This document shows positions 18,229-29,900 of a DNA stretch of 64,000 nt, piece by piece. Within the stretch, counting starts at the first letter, position 1. Every line of letters begins with the position of its first letter. A program made the position numbers and the translations under genes. Below the pieces are notes generated by a model. The model was given only the letters and a program-made list of their open reading frames with translations, made no database searches and was not told where the DNA came from. Source of the DNA: Mesomycoplasma ovipneumoniae (GTDB taxonomy: Bacteria > Bacillota_I > Bacilli_A > Mycoplasmatales > Metamycoplasmataceae). Where the stretch lies: contig VZDP01000002.1 of the NCBI GenBank assembly GCA_009756935.1, positions 1 to 64,000 on the forward strand, given 5' to 3'.

Positions 18229-19356
18229 TTATTGAAACTCTTTTAGCCATTTTGTCTTGACTTTATCTTTTATTTGGCTAAAAACTTGGTTGAGTTCGTT
18301 TTTTTGTCGACTGTTAAATTCAGGAACATAAAAAACTAATTTTACCCGTAAATCACCGATTATTCTTGGATTTTGTGGATCAGGTGCACCCGCTCGGGCA
18401 ACAATTACGGTCTGACCTGACTTATAATGGCTATAAAGTTGCAAAGTTTTTAGACCAGTTGGACTAGGAACCTCAACTTTATTTTCATTAATAATATCAA
18501 CTATCGAAACTGGCATCTCTACATGAATGTCATTTCCTGATCTTGAAAAGTATTTGTGTTTGTGGACATTAATTTCAATATTTAGATCGCCAGAAGGCCC
18601 GCCTTTGTGACCAGGACCACCAAATCCTGCAACCCGAATGAACATTCCATCTCTAATTCCGGCGGGAATTGAAATTTCAATTTCTTCTTTGGTCTCAATT
18701 ATTGTTTTTCCACGGCACTTTTTGCAACTTTTTGCAACAGTTTTTCCACTTCCTGAACACACTGAGCAAGTTGTTTGGTTTTGCATACGACCAAATCCGG
18801 GAATGTTAATAACTTCGGTTTGAACGCCTTGTCCATGACAGTTGGAGCAAGTTTTTATGTCTGAATCAGAATTTGCCCCTGTACCTTTACACTGGTCACA
18901 CTGAGAATATTTAGTGAGCTTTTGGCTGACTTTTGTTCCTAAAATTGACTCAATAAAGCTAATATAAATTCGGGCAGTTAAATTTTCACCTTTTAAAGGG
19001 CCGCTATATTTTTGACTTCGCCTTGAAGAACCAAAGCCAAAACCGGAAGTAAAACTTGAAAAAATATCAGCAAAATCAAAACCGCCAAATCCAGAAAAAC
19101 CACCGCCGGCTTGTTGATCAAATGCAGAGTGTCCATAACGGTCATACTGACTTCTTTTTGAATCATCAGAAAGAATTTCGTAAGCTTCTTGAATTTCTTT
19201 GAATTTTTCTTCAGCCTGTTTTTGTTCTTCAGGTGATTTTTTTGTGTTTTTATCAGGGTGGTAAATATTAACTAAGTTTCGATAGGCTTTTTTAATATCA
19301 GATAATGTTGCGTTTTTGTCAATTCCTAAAGTTTTATAGTAATCTTGTTTTGCCAT
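18229..19356 (-). CDS. dnaJ: Chaperone DnaJ
   Basis: The 375-residue protein has an N-terminal J domain with YHPDKNTK and a G/F-rich linker (about residues 80-115). Its zinc domain has four repeats: CDQCKGTG, CSNCHGQG, CSVCSGSG and a last repeat CKKCRGKT that lacks the final Gly. The C-terminal substrate-binding domain is complete. It stimulates DnaK. The gene follows dnaK after about 150 bp containing two hairpins; no CIRCE was seen directly upstream of it. Confidence 0.97.
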   Translation of the reverse strand: MAKQDYYKTLGIDKNATLSDIKKAYRNLVNIYHPDKNTKKSPEEQKQAEEKFKEIQEAYEILSDDSKRSQYDRYGHSAFDQQAGGGFSGFGGFDFADIFSSFTSGFGFGSSRRSQKYSGPLKGENLTARIYISFIESILGTKVSQKLTKYSQCDQCKGTGANSDSDIKTCSNCHGQGVQTEVINIPGFGRMQNQTTCSVCSGSGKTVAKSCKKCRGKTIIETKEEIEISIPAGIRDGMFIRVAGFGGPGHKGGPSGDLNIEINVHKHKYFSRSGNDIHVEMPVSIVDIINENKVEVPSPTGLKTLQLYSHYKSGQTVIVARAGAPDPQNPRIIGDLRVKLVFYVPEFNSRQKNELNQVFSQIKDKVKTKWLKEFQ

Positions 19357-19420
19357 AAAATTGACATTTCCTTTTTTTAAATTTAAAAACTTTTTTATTA
19401 TTTTGGGAAAAATAATAAAA

Positions 19421-19500
19421 ATTTAAGACTTTTTAAAGCAAAAGTCTTAAATATTAATATAAAAAAGACACACCGCCAAAAAGCAAGTGTGTTTTTTATA
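19421..19500. terminator. Two consecutive hairpins between dnaK and dnaJ
   Basis: TAAGACTTTT pairs with AAAAGTCTTA (about 19421-19448), and ACACAC with GTGTGT followed by a T run (about 19467-19499). On the minus strand these lie after the dnaK stop, so dnaJ is probably expressed by partial readthrough or a weak promoter of its own. Confidence 0.6.
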
Positions 19501-19511
19501 AATTTTAGGTT

Positions 19512-21326
<1,815 letters not shown>

Positions 21327-21372
21327 TTAAAAAAATAAGAATAAAATTTGTCTTTTTTGTTTGACAACAAAT

Positions 21373-21400
21373 AGTATAACATATTTTTTGGCACTCACAA
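21373..21400 (-). promoter_or_regulatory. dnaK promoter
   Basis: On the minus strand the -35-like TTGTGA (21395-21400) and TATACT (21373-21378) are 16 bases apart. The -35 region lies inside the CIRCE, so HrcA binding would block RNA polymerase. Confidence 0.7.
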
Positions 21401-21414
21401 GCAAAAAGTGCTAA
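21388..21414. promoter_or_regulatory. CIRCE heat-shock operator
   Basis: TTGGCACTC, nine bases, AAGTGCTAA: the left arm differs from the consensus TTAGCACTC at one base and the right arm from GAGTGCTAA at one base, with the exact N9 spacing. It is the HrcA operator; hrcA itself is not in the window. Confidence 0.92.
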
Positions 21415-21478
21415 TTTTTTTTAAAGAAATAAAAAAGGCAATAAATTCAAGGGTTTTTTTGAACTTAAATTAAAAATT

Positions 21479-21790
21479 TTAAAGTTCTTTTAGTTGACTT
21501 TCGATATTTTTTTCAACTTTTTTCATCGCTTTTATTTTATAAATTCCGATAAAAAAAGAAACTAAAAAAACTATTGCAATTACAGCTGACAGTAATGCTA
21601 TTGCAAGTCAAGTTGCCTCGACAAATTCGGTTCGAAATCCTTCATCGCCATTGACTTGAAGTATATAATAAGTCAAAAGACCGATAAAAACAAGTAAAAA
21701 GGTGAAAAAAAGCACTAAAAAAATTTTGCTAACTTTTTTGATTTGTTTTATTTTAGGTTCTGCCGTTCTTTTATAGGATTCAAAATCCAT
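21479..21790 (-). CDS. Small two-pass membrane protein
   Basis: The 103-residue product starts MDFESYKRTAEPKIKQIKK. It has two transmembrane helices (about residues 23-45 and 62-85) and a basic or amphipathic C-terminus (KAMKKVEKNIESQLKEL). One TGA-Trp lies at residue 61. It is divergent from uvrC and follows dnaK's upstream region; no family was recognised. GGAGG lies before the ATG. Confidence 0.65.
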
Positions 21791-21900
21791 ATTCTTCCTC
21801 CAAGTAATCCAATAGTTTAAATAATAATTATATCAAATTTTTGCTAAATCATAACAGTATTTGAAAAAATTAATTATAATTTTATTATTAGAGGACTATT

Positions 21901-23481
21901 ATGGAAAATTTTGACCAACTAATTAAGAGTACAAATCTGCCTAAAAAAACAGGTGTTTACCGTTTTTATGATGAAAATAATTCACTTTTATATGTTGGCA
22001 AAGCAAAAAATTTGCACTCAAGAGTCAATCAATATGCAAAAGGGTCAACAAATTCTTATAAAACTTTTTTGTTAATACAAAAAATTAGAAAAATTGAATA
22101 TGACATTGTTGCTAACGAAAAAGAAGCGCTAATCCTTGAAAAAGAATATATTAGCAAATATCAGCCAATTTATAATATCAAACTAAAAGATGACTCTGGA
22201 TATCCTTATATAAAATTAGAATTAATTAAGCAATTAAAAATTACGCTCGTTTATAAAGTTCCTAGAAGGAAAAATGATCCAAATGTCTTTTTTTATGGCC
22301 CTTTTCCAAGTAAAAAATACGCTTTTGCCTTAAAAAAGTTTCTTGAAAGCCAAGCCTTATATGAAAAAGGTGAAAAAGCCTCTAATCAAAATGTAGAATT
22401 TTTTCGACAAAAGTTCCTTTTTTGCAAAAATTTGCTACAAAAAAGGAACGAAATCGCACTTCTTGAGCAAAAATTAGAAGCTGCCAAACAAAATTTTCAC
22501 TTTGAACTGGCACAAGAATATTTTGATGCTATCAGTGGACTGAAAAATGCAAGAAGTCAAGAGCAAAATATTGACCTAAATAACGCAGAAAATCTCGATT
22601 TTCTTTGGTTTTCTACTCCCGAATCTAACTTTTTGGCTGTCAGTTTTGCTTTTTACCGAAACGGTATTTTTCTGTCAAACAAGCATTTTTATCTTGAAAT
22701 CGTTCTAAATACTTATGAAACCTTAGTTAATTTTTTAAATTCATACTATAAAAATAATATTTCTCCTGATAAATTAATAGTTGATTTTAGCTTTGATAAA
22801 TATTTTGATTTTTTTGACAGCAAAATTAAGCTAAAAATTGCAAAAAGTAAACAATATAAGCAAATTTTGGACAATTTAAAACAAAATCATTTTGATTTTG
22901 TTGCCTCAAAAGTTCAAAATCAAAATAAACTCCAAAATTTTGAAATTTTGGAGTTAATTAAGAAAAACCTCAAAATAAAAAGTGCTAACAAAATAATGGC
23001 AATCGACAATTCTTTTTTAACATTTGTCCAAAGCGTTGAAAAAACTGCCCAAAAAACAGAAAAACAATTCCCGACAACAGGAATTATTTTCTACATTGAT
23101 GGATCATATGAGCCTAGTTATAGTCGTTTTTTTAATTTTTCTGGGTCTAAAAAGGGCGACACGAACTATATGAGACAAGGTTTTGAAAAGTACTTTAGAA
23201 TTAAAAATTCCCTTAAACCCGATCTAATTTTGGTTGACGGCGCAAGTAATCAAGTGAATGTGATTGCAAGTGTTTTAGAAAACATCGGAATTCAGGCACC
23301 TATTTTTGGACTTGTTAAAAATAAAAAGCACAAAACAAGCCATGTAATTGACCAAAAAGGAAAAATTGTAAAACTTGACGAAAAAGTATTTAATTTTTTT
23401 CAAAATGTGCAAGAAAAAGTTGATATGTTTGTAAAATCAAAAATGAAAAAAAATACACTAAAAAGTCTTTTGCATGAATAA
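21901..23481 (+). CDS. uvrC: Excinuclease ABC subunit C, short form
   Basis: The 526-residue protein has the N-terminal GIY-YIG nuclease (KTGVYRFYDENNSLLYVGKA, about residues 16-35), a UvrB-binding-like helical segment (about 170-215) and the RNase-H-like C-terminal nuclease (IVDGASNQ-like LILVDGASNQVNV at about 440). It ends at NVQEKVDMFVKSKMKKNTLK plus a few residues, so the tandem helix-hairpin-helix domain usual at the UvrC C-terminus is missing. No frameshift restoring it was found, and an A/T hairpin follows the stop. It makes the dual incisions of nucleotide excision repair. Confidence 0.93.
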   Translation: MENFDQLIKSTNLPKKTGVYRFYDENNSLLYVGKAKNLHSRVNQYAKGSTNSYKTFLLIQKIRKIEYDIVANEKEALILEKEYISKYQPIYNIKLKDDSGYPYIKLELIKQLKITLVYKVPRRKNDPNVFFYGPFPSKKYAFALKKFLESQALYEKGEKASNQNVEFFRQKFLFCKNLLQKRNEIALLEQKLEAAKQNFHFELAQEYFDAISGLKNARSQEQNIDLNNAENLDFLWFSTPESNFLAVSFAFYRNGIFLSNKHFYLEIVLNTYETLVNFLNSYYKNNISPDKLIVDFSFDKYFDFFDSKIKLKIAKSKQYKQILDNLKQNHFDFVASKVQNQNKLQNFEILELIKKNLKIKSANKIMAIDNSFLTFVQSVEKTAQKTEKQFPTTGIIFYIDGSYEPSYSRFFNFSGSKKGDTNYMRQGFEKYFRIKNSLKPDLILVDGASNQVNVIASVLENIGIQAPIFGLVKNKKHKTSHVIDQKGKIVKLDEKVFNFFQNVQEKVDMFVKSKMKKNTLKSLLHE

Positions 23482-23547
23482 AATTAATTTAAATTTTTTG
23501 AAATTAAAAAAATTTAAATTTATGGTTTTTTGCTTTTAGGTTTGTCC

Positions 23548-23993
23548 TGAGTTTGACAGTTTGATGGCAAAAACTCACTTTTTAGCGAATATAAATATGC
23601 AAAAATAGGGTAAATCCGTGTTCTTTGAGCTAAAATCTTAATTTTTATTATCTTAAAATTAACCCTTTGCAAAAAAAAAAAAAAAATGTTTGGTCAAAAA
23701 TAAAGTTATGTTATAATTAACAACACTTAAGAATAATTAATAAATTTTGATATTGAATTAAGGGGGAATAAGTTATGTTTTTGTGATAAAAAAATTAGAA
23801 AATGTGAATTATCCATTATATTTTTAAATATGATGGAATGCCTTAAATTTACCCGTTTAGAAATCTATAAATTTAGGGCTTTTGATTATTGTTCTTTCAA
23901 AACTTCATATGTTTTTTTAGGCTCGCTGCAAATAAAAACGAGTTTTCTATTTGCATTGAGTTTAAATAGTAGTTGTATTTTTATGACTTTTTG
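23548..23993 (+). repeat. Dispersed 446-bp element, copy P
   Basis: Inverted counterpart of 61175-61620. From left to right it holds the 125-bp block, A16, promoter, AAGGGGG ribosome site, an ATG followed after three codons by TGA and TAA, and a 56-codon open frame (23830-24000) starting MMECLKFTRLEIYKFRAF. That frame is also open in the other copy. It converges on the 3' end of the SGNH-like gene. No gene was otherwise recognised between uvrC and that gene. Confidence 0.8.
23671..23717 (+). promoter_or_regulatory. Poly(A)-preceded promoter of the dispersed element
   Basis: A16 (23671-23686) ends three bases before a TTGGTC -35 (23690-23695), then 16 bases, then TATAAT (23712-23717). A Shine-Dalgarno AAGGGGG and ATG follow at about 23760-23777. 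The arrangement recalls homopolymer-controlled promoters of mycoplasma surface genes. Confidence 0.65.
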
Positions 23994-26836
23994 CTTTTAA
24001 GTTTGTCTAATATGTGATTAAAATCTAAAGTATTTTCTGATTTTTTATCCGTTTTTTCGATAAAACCGTTGTTTTTCGTTAGCTCAATTTTGGTATTATA
24101 TTCAATAGTTAATTCAGAAATAACCTCAAAAATATAGTCAATTAGCTTTTTAAAATAATCTGACTGGTTAGTTTGGTCTAATTTCTCAAGAAATTCCTGT
24201 GGTAAAATTTTAGCAAAAAAAGACTTAAGCGCATCTAGAACCTTGGTGTTGTTAAGGTTTTTGTCAATAAACTTATACAAAATTGGTTTTAATTTTTGGG
24301 AATTATTAGACAATAAATTAAAAATTATGCCGTATAAATTGGGGCTGTTTTGATATTTATAATTATTAACCAAGAAAACATCGTCCATAATTGCACTAAT
24401 TAAATCATTTAATTCTTTAAAGTCATCTTGCGCCAGGAAATCTGAAAAAGACTCAAAAATTAAATTTAAAGACTGATAATTCTCAGAATTTTTGTCAAGT
24501 ATAAAACTTAAATTAATTTTTGAAATAAATGGTAAAAATTTACCAAGCAAAGACTTAACAGAATCTAGTTGTCTAGCTGAAGGTGAAAAAGAGATAATAT
24601 CTTGGAAAAGATTATAAATATTTGCCTTATCTTTGATAAAATCACTAACTTTATTGGTTAAATTAGAAATAATATTCGAAAAGAAAGAAAAATCCGACTG
24701 ATTATTGCTTACACCACTTTTTATTCCAAAAATAACTTCGTTAGCTAACAAGTCAATTAAATTTTTGAAAGTTTTAGTATTAACTATTATGTCGCTAACG
24801 CTTGTGATCAAAGTTATAAGCGAATTTATGTCTTCTTCTTCAATATTAAAGCCTAATTGATTTGATAAAGTCTCAAAAATAGCATTCAAAAAATTAGGTC
24901 TTTTAAGGGCTTCTATTACAAAATGTTTAATAAAAGTTACTGATTTATTGTAGTTATTTGAATTTTGTAAAAATAAATACAGAACTTGACTAAAAGATTT
25001 AGCGGATGTATAATCTTGATTATTTTTTATCAGTTCTGTAAAAATAAAGGTGACAAATTTTTGAACTGAATTGAATTGAAATACTTCTTTTATTATTTGC
25101 TGAATATTTTCTTGAGTTGAAATTGAGCTAACTAATAATTTAGAAATTGCCGGTTGGTTAAATAGTAAATTATAAAATAAATTAACTGTTTTAGTATGGT
25201 GACTCTGAACATATTGACTAGACAAAATTTCCTTTAAAAGTCCAAGAATATTTTCCTGAGAAAGGGATTTTTCTTTCAAAAAACTTAATAAATCAGGAGA
25301 TGTTTTTGTTTGGTCCGATGTGGATAAGTCAGAACTTTCTTGGTCAAAAGTCGAATCAGATTCGTTTTGTTCAACATTTTGGATAGCTGAATTTGCAATA
25401 AATTCCTGAGCATACTGTGTTAAATTTGTAAAAAATTCACTTTTTAAAATTACTTCAACAACATTATTGAATGCTTCAAAATTTGGTTGAGATCTATTGG
25501 AAAAAGTGTTAATTAAATCTTTAAATACGTTGACAATATCACTCTGTTCTGAATCAAAAAAGCCAACAAATTGAGTCAAAGCGCTGGCATAATTTGCTGA
25601 TTCTGGCTGCTGAAATGAAATTGTATGCAGATCTTTAATACTTTTTTCTTCAAAACTAGAATTTTCATTAATAAAATTCTCGAGCGAACCATTGACAGTG
25701 ATTTTTTCTAAAATTTCACTGTTAGAGCCAAAATCTAGTTGCTGAGAGTCAAAATTATTAGCAGAAAAATTAGTTAGTAAAATTTCATCCTTTTCATCGC
25801 GTTTTATAGATTTATTAAGACTTTTTGGGGATAAAGCTAACGAGATAATTAAATTTTGCGCTATTTGTTTGTTAGCTTTTATTTGAGGTCTGAAATCTAA
25901 ATCTGTATCAAAAAATGGGTCTGATTTTCCATCTCAAGATTTTTCCAAAAATGGATTTATGAAATTAACGCCCATTTGTTGTGAGACTTCTTTTATTTCA
26001 TCGTTTAGACGACTTACTGAAAGTAAATTAGGTTCAAATTCTAGCAAATAATTTTTAAGCAAATCATTTAAAAATTTATCAATTTTTGCATGTTCATTAT
26101 AATATCCAATTAAATTTATGTAAGTGTCAGGATTAATATTTTTAATTAAAGTTATTAACCTTTTCAAGTTATGTTTAATTTTTGTAAATGCGTAATTAAT
26201 ATTTGTTGTTATTGTCTGGTATGAATTTTGGGATGTATTACCTGAAAGAACATTGTCAAAAAAAGTGCTATTAAATGTATTAAGAAAGTCTTTAAAACCA
26301 ATCGAAATTGTAATTAAATTAGCATTTCGGATTTCATCTCTTAAGTTTGAAAAATCGCCATTAAAATTTTCAAATACTGAACGAATTGTATCGGCAAAAT
26401 TTGAAGAATTGTAAGTTTGGGTTCTTAAATTAACAAGATTTTCATCACTTATAATATTATTTTTTGGATCAAGAAGATAAATTCAATCTAGAATTGAGGA
26501 ATTATTTAGCGCTAAATTTTTAAAAGATTTTACAGAATTAGGTTGAATACTTTGGGCAAAATTGGCAAAAAAAGCAGGAAAAGAGATCCCACTAATAGAA
26601 CCGTTAGTCATTTTTCCACGGCCGTCAAGATTGCTTTCTCAGTCAAAACCTGAGCTAAGCGAATCACCTAGAGCTAAATATTTTAATTCTTTTAACAACC
26701 CAGTTTCTGATTTTTTCAACAAATTTGGCGATAAATTAGTGTTTTTTGCACTAAAAACAACTGCGCTTGAAATAATTCCAGCGTATAAGAGAAATGGTGT
26801 GGATGTTTGAAAGAGAATTTTTAAAGCTTTTTTCAT
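23981..26836 (-). CDS. Secreted or anchored SGNH/GDSL-like protein with long helical C-terminus
   Basis: The 951-residue protein starts with a basic N-terminus and one hydrophobic segment (about residues 8-30); there is no lipobox Cys. LALGDSLSSGFDWE (about 55-68) matches block I of SGNH hydrolases with its nucleophile Ser. The later block expected as DxxHPN reads FFDTDLDFRPQIKANKQIA, where the catalytic His is not evident, and the GxND block reads ISIGFKDFL. The C-terminal 600 residues are Asn/Phe/Leu/Ser-rich helices without a recognised domain. The product is probably surface-exposed. TATAAT lies about 35 bases upstream. Activity is doubtful. Confidence 0.7.
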
Positions 26837-26945
26837 TAGACCAAACCTCAATATTTAAAGATAAATTATACCACATGAGCGCTAAAAACGTATGTTTTTC
26901 ACTTAATAATGCAATTTTAATGATTTTTTTGAAAAAAGGGGAAAA

Positions 26946-29900
26946 TTAAGGATTTACTAAGGAAAAAGTTTCTCCTTTGTTTTCAAAAATTATTTTATCA
27001 TCAAGTAATTTTTGAAAACATTGATCTAAATAGTCGCGAGTCTTTTTCTTTAGAAAAGAAAAATCGGTTACTTCGAGAATTAATGAATATATATCCTCTT
27101 TTGAAATTGATTTAGTTTTTTGAATTATTGTTATAATCAAATCCTTAATTTCAAAATAATGTATTTCTCTTATTGGTCTTTTTGGTTCAAGGAAAAAATT
27201 ATATTTTGTTACATTTTTTAAAAAATAATGCGACGGACTTTCAAAAATAACGTTATTTTCTATAAAATTATGTGCAATTTTCACACTTTTTGCTTTTATA
27301 GAGTTGGTAATTTTTGAATTTCCGCTTAATCAAAGGACAATTTTTTGGTGTTCTAGCTTACTAAGAATTTTAACTCTTTTAAAAATTTCCTCAAAAAAAG
27401 AATATTCGGTTTTAGTTTGATTTCATAAGTCAGTCAAATTTTCATCCGTAAATAAAAATCTTTTTTCAAAAAAGGACCTAAAATCAATTGGTTGTCTTTT
27501 TTTAACAATAGCTAATGGGGCGCTAAGTTGTTCAGCTGTTTTTGGCGGTAAATCTGAAGAATTTTCTTCAACACCCAACGGTTTTTCTTCTTGAGATTTA
27601 AGTTTTTTTATTATTTCTTTTATTTTTTTAAGTTGACTGCCTCTATTTTGGAATCAATCTAGTGATCAAATTCTAAGGATATTTCAACCTCGAGACATAA
27701 GGACATTTTTTCACAAAATTTCACGATCACGGGCATTTTTATGCTTTAAATAACCAGACCCATCACATTGAATTCCGAGTAAATAACTGTTTTCATTTTG
27801 TGGATTTAAAACTGCTAAATCGATTTTGTAATCTGAATATCCGACGTTTTTTACAACTTTTAGGCCCATATTTGTTAGTTCTTTGTAGACAGAATCTTCA
27901 AAACTTACTTGCGATTCTGAAGTATTGTCAGATTTATTTTCTACAAACAAATTATGTTTAGCGATTTCTAGATATTTTTTAAGAAAACTTGCCCCACGTG
28001 TGCGGACTTTTTCTAAATCAATTTGCTCAGGATCAAGTGATGTAACCATTATTGTTGAATATTTTGCCCGAGTAAAGGCAACATTTAGACGTCTGTAACC
28101 ATTTTTTTGGTTAATCGCTCCAAAATGAAGTGAAACTTTGTTTTGCTCATTAGGACCAAAATTTAATGAAAAAATGATTATATCGCGCTCGTCACCTTGA
28201 ACTGATTCAATATTTTTGACAAAAATTTCGGTAGATGATTCATCGCTAAAAAACTGGGAAAAATAAGGTTTATTTGCTTTAAATTTTTCTAATTTTGATT
28301 GAATGAGGTTTCGCTGTACCGAATTAGTTGTAACAATTCCTATCGAAAATTTGTTTTGATATTTTGTAAGAATTTGGTCTAATATTTCAATAACAGTATC
28401 TGCTTCTTTTTCATTTCTTCGCTCTTTATAAAGCGCATTTTCAACTTTTACAAGCTTAATACCTTGTAAATCATGAGGTTTTTGACTTGTTGGAAAAGTG
28501 ACTAAATCATTGTTATAAATTTCAATGTTAGAAGGTTGAATCAATTCTTCAAACTTTGAGCGATAATGTCATGTTAGTCTATAAGATTTTAAAAATGTTT
28601 GACTGACATCAAGAATTGAGAGATAATCTGAAACGTTAAAGTCGGTAAAATCAGATTCTTCATCCTCGCTTTCAGGAATTGTGTCAAAAAAATTTGTTGG
28701 GGGCATTTGTTCTTTGTCACCAGCAATTATATATTGTTTTGCACGGACAATTGCTCCAATTGCACTTTCAGGTTTTACTTGTGAAGCCTCATCAAAAATA
28801 ACAAGATCAAACTCCATATCACTATTTTTAATGTAGGAACTTACTGAGAGCGGTGACATCATCAAACAAGGCTTTAATTTTCTTAATAAATTCGGAATTC
28901 TGACAAAAAGTTCGTGAAACGGCATTAAACGTCGAGATTTATTAGCTTCTTGTCTTAAAATTCTAATTTCTGGAGTATATTCAGAAACTGAGTCAATTTG
29001 CGGAATTTTTTCAAGAAGAATGGCATCAACTCTTTTTGCCGACAGCAAATCTAATTTTTCTTGGGCAAGCTCAAATTTATTTTGATTTGAACTTAGTGTT
29101 TGCCAATCATAATTATGAAATTCAGTGCTAATTATTTGATCTATTAAAATTTTGTAAAATTTTTTTGCAAAAGTTTTATAAAAATCAATTTCTAGGTTTG
29201 CCTCAATTGCTTTATTTATAAAGTCGTCAATTCCAAAATCAGATAAAAGGGAAATATTGGCATTAATTTGGGCAATTTCATGAATTTTGTCGATTTTATA
29301 TAGTTTTGTCTGAAGATTGTTTTCGAATCTTTTCTTTTCTAAAAAGTTAAAATTAACCTCTTTTGAATCAAATTCAAGCCAAAATTCTCGTCAAATTTCA
29401 ACAAACTGACTTACAGGCTCAAATAATTTTTTATTCAAAAGCTCTCTTGTGTATTTTGAATCAAGGAAAAAATCAACAAATTGCTTGTCTTGAACTTTTA
29501 CTTTTGTTGAATCATTCAAGATTTTTAACTTTTTATAAAACTTTAATTGATAAAAATTTGACTGGATTTGGCTAGGATTTGTTTCACTAGGTTTGAATAA
29601 AAGGGTTGAGAGTCATTTTTCAAGCGAGATTTTTTTGTTTTTTAAGGTAATAATATCTGATGAATTTTCAAGAAAAGTTGCATCAGAAAAATCATTCTTA
29701 AAATACGGAGTTAATTTTTGCTTGATTTTTTTGTATCTAAAGTCTAAAAATTTAAGTTTTTTATTAAAGTGATCTTCAATAATTTGACAACACTCTTTGA
29801 TAGGAACATCTAAAGGAATTTGCTTAAAATGAACGTAAAGTTTTTTTTCTAAGTCAGAAATATCTAACTGAATTTGCAAAATTTGTGAATATTTTTGAAT

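Larger units (their letters stand above)
23521..24008. repeat. Direct repeats flanking a full dispersed-element copy
   Basis: TTTTTGCTTTTAGGTTTGTC (23527-23546) recurs as TTTTTGCTTTTAAGTTTGTC at 23988-24007, and the match extends weakly leftward to TATG. The right copy is the 3' end of the SGNH-like gene (KLKSKKS-stop on the minus strand). The left copy would read DKPKSKKP-stop in the same sense. The element between them is 23548-23993. Confidence 0.7.
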
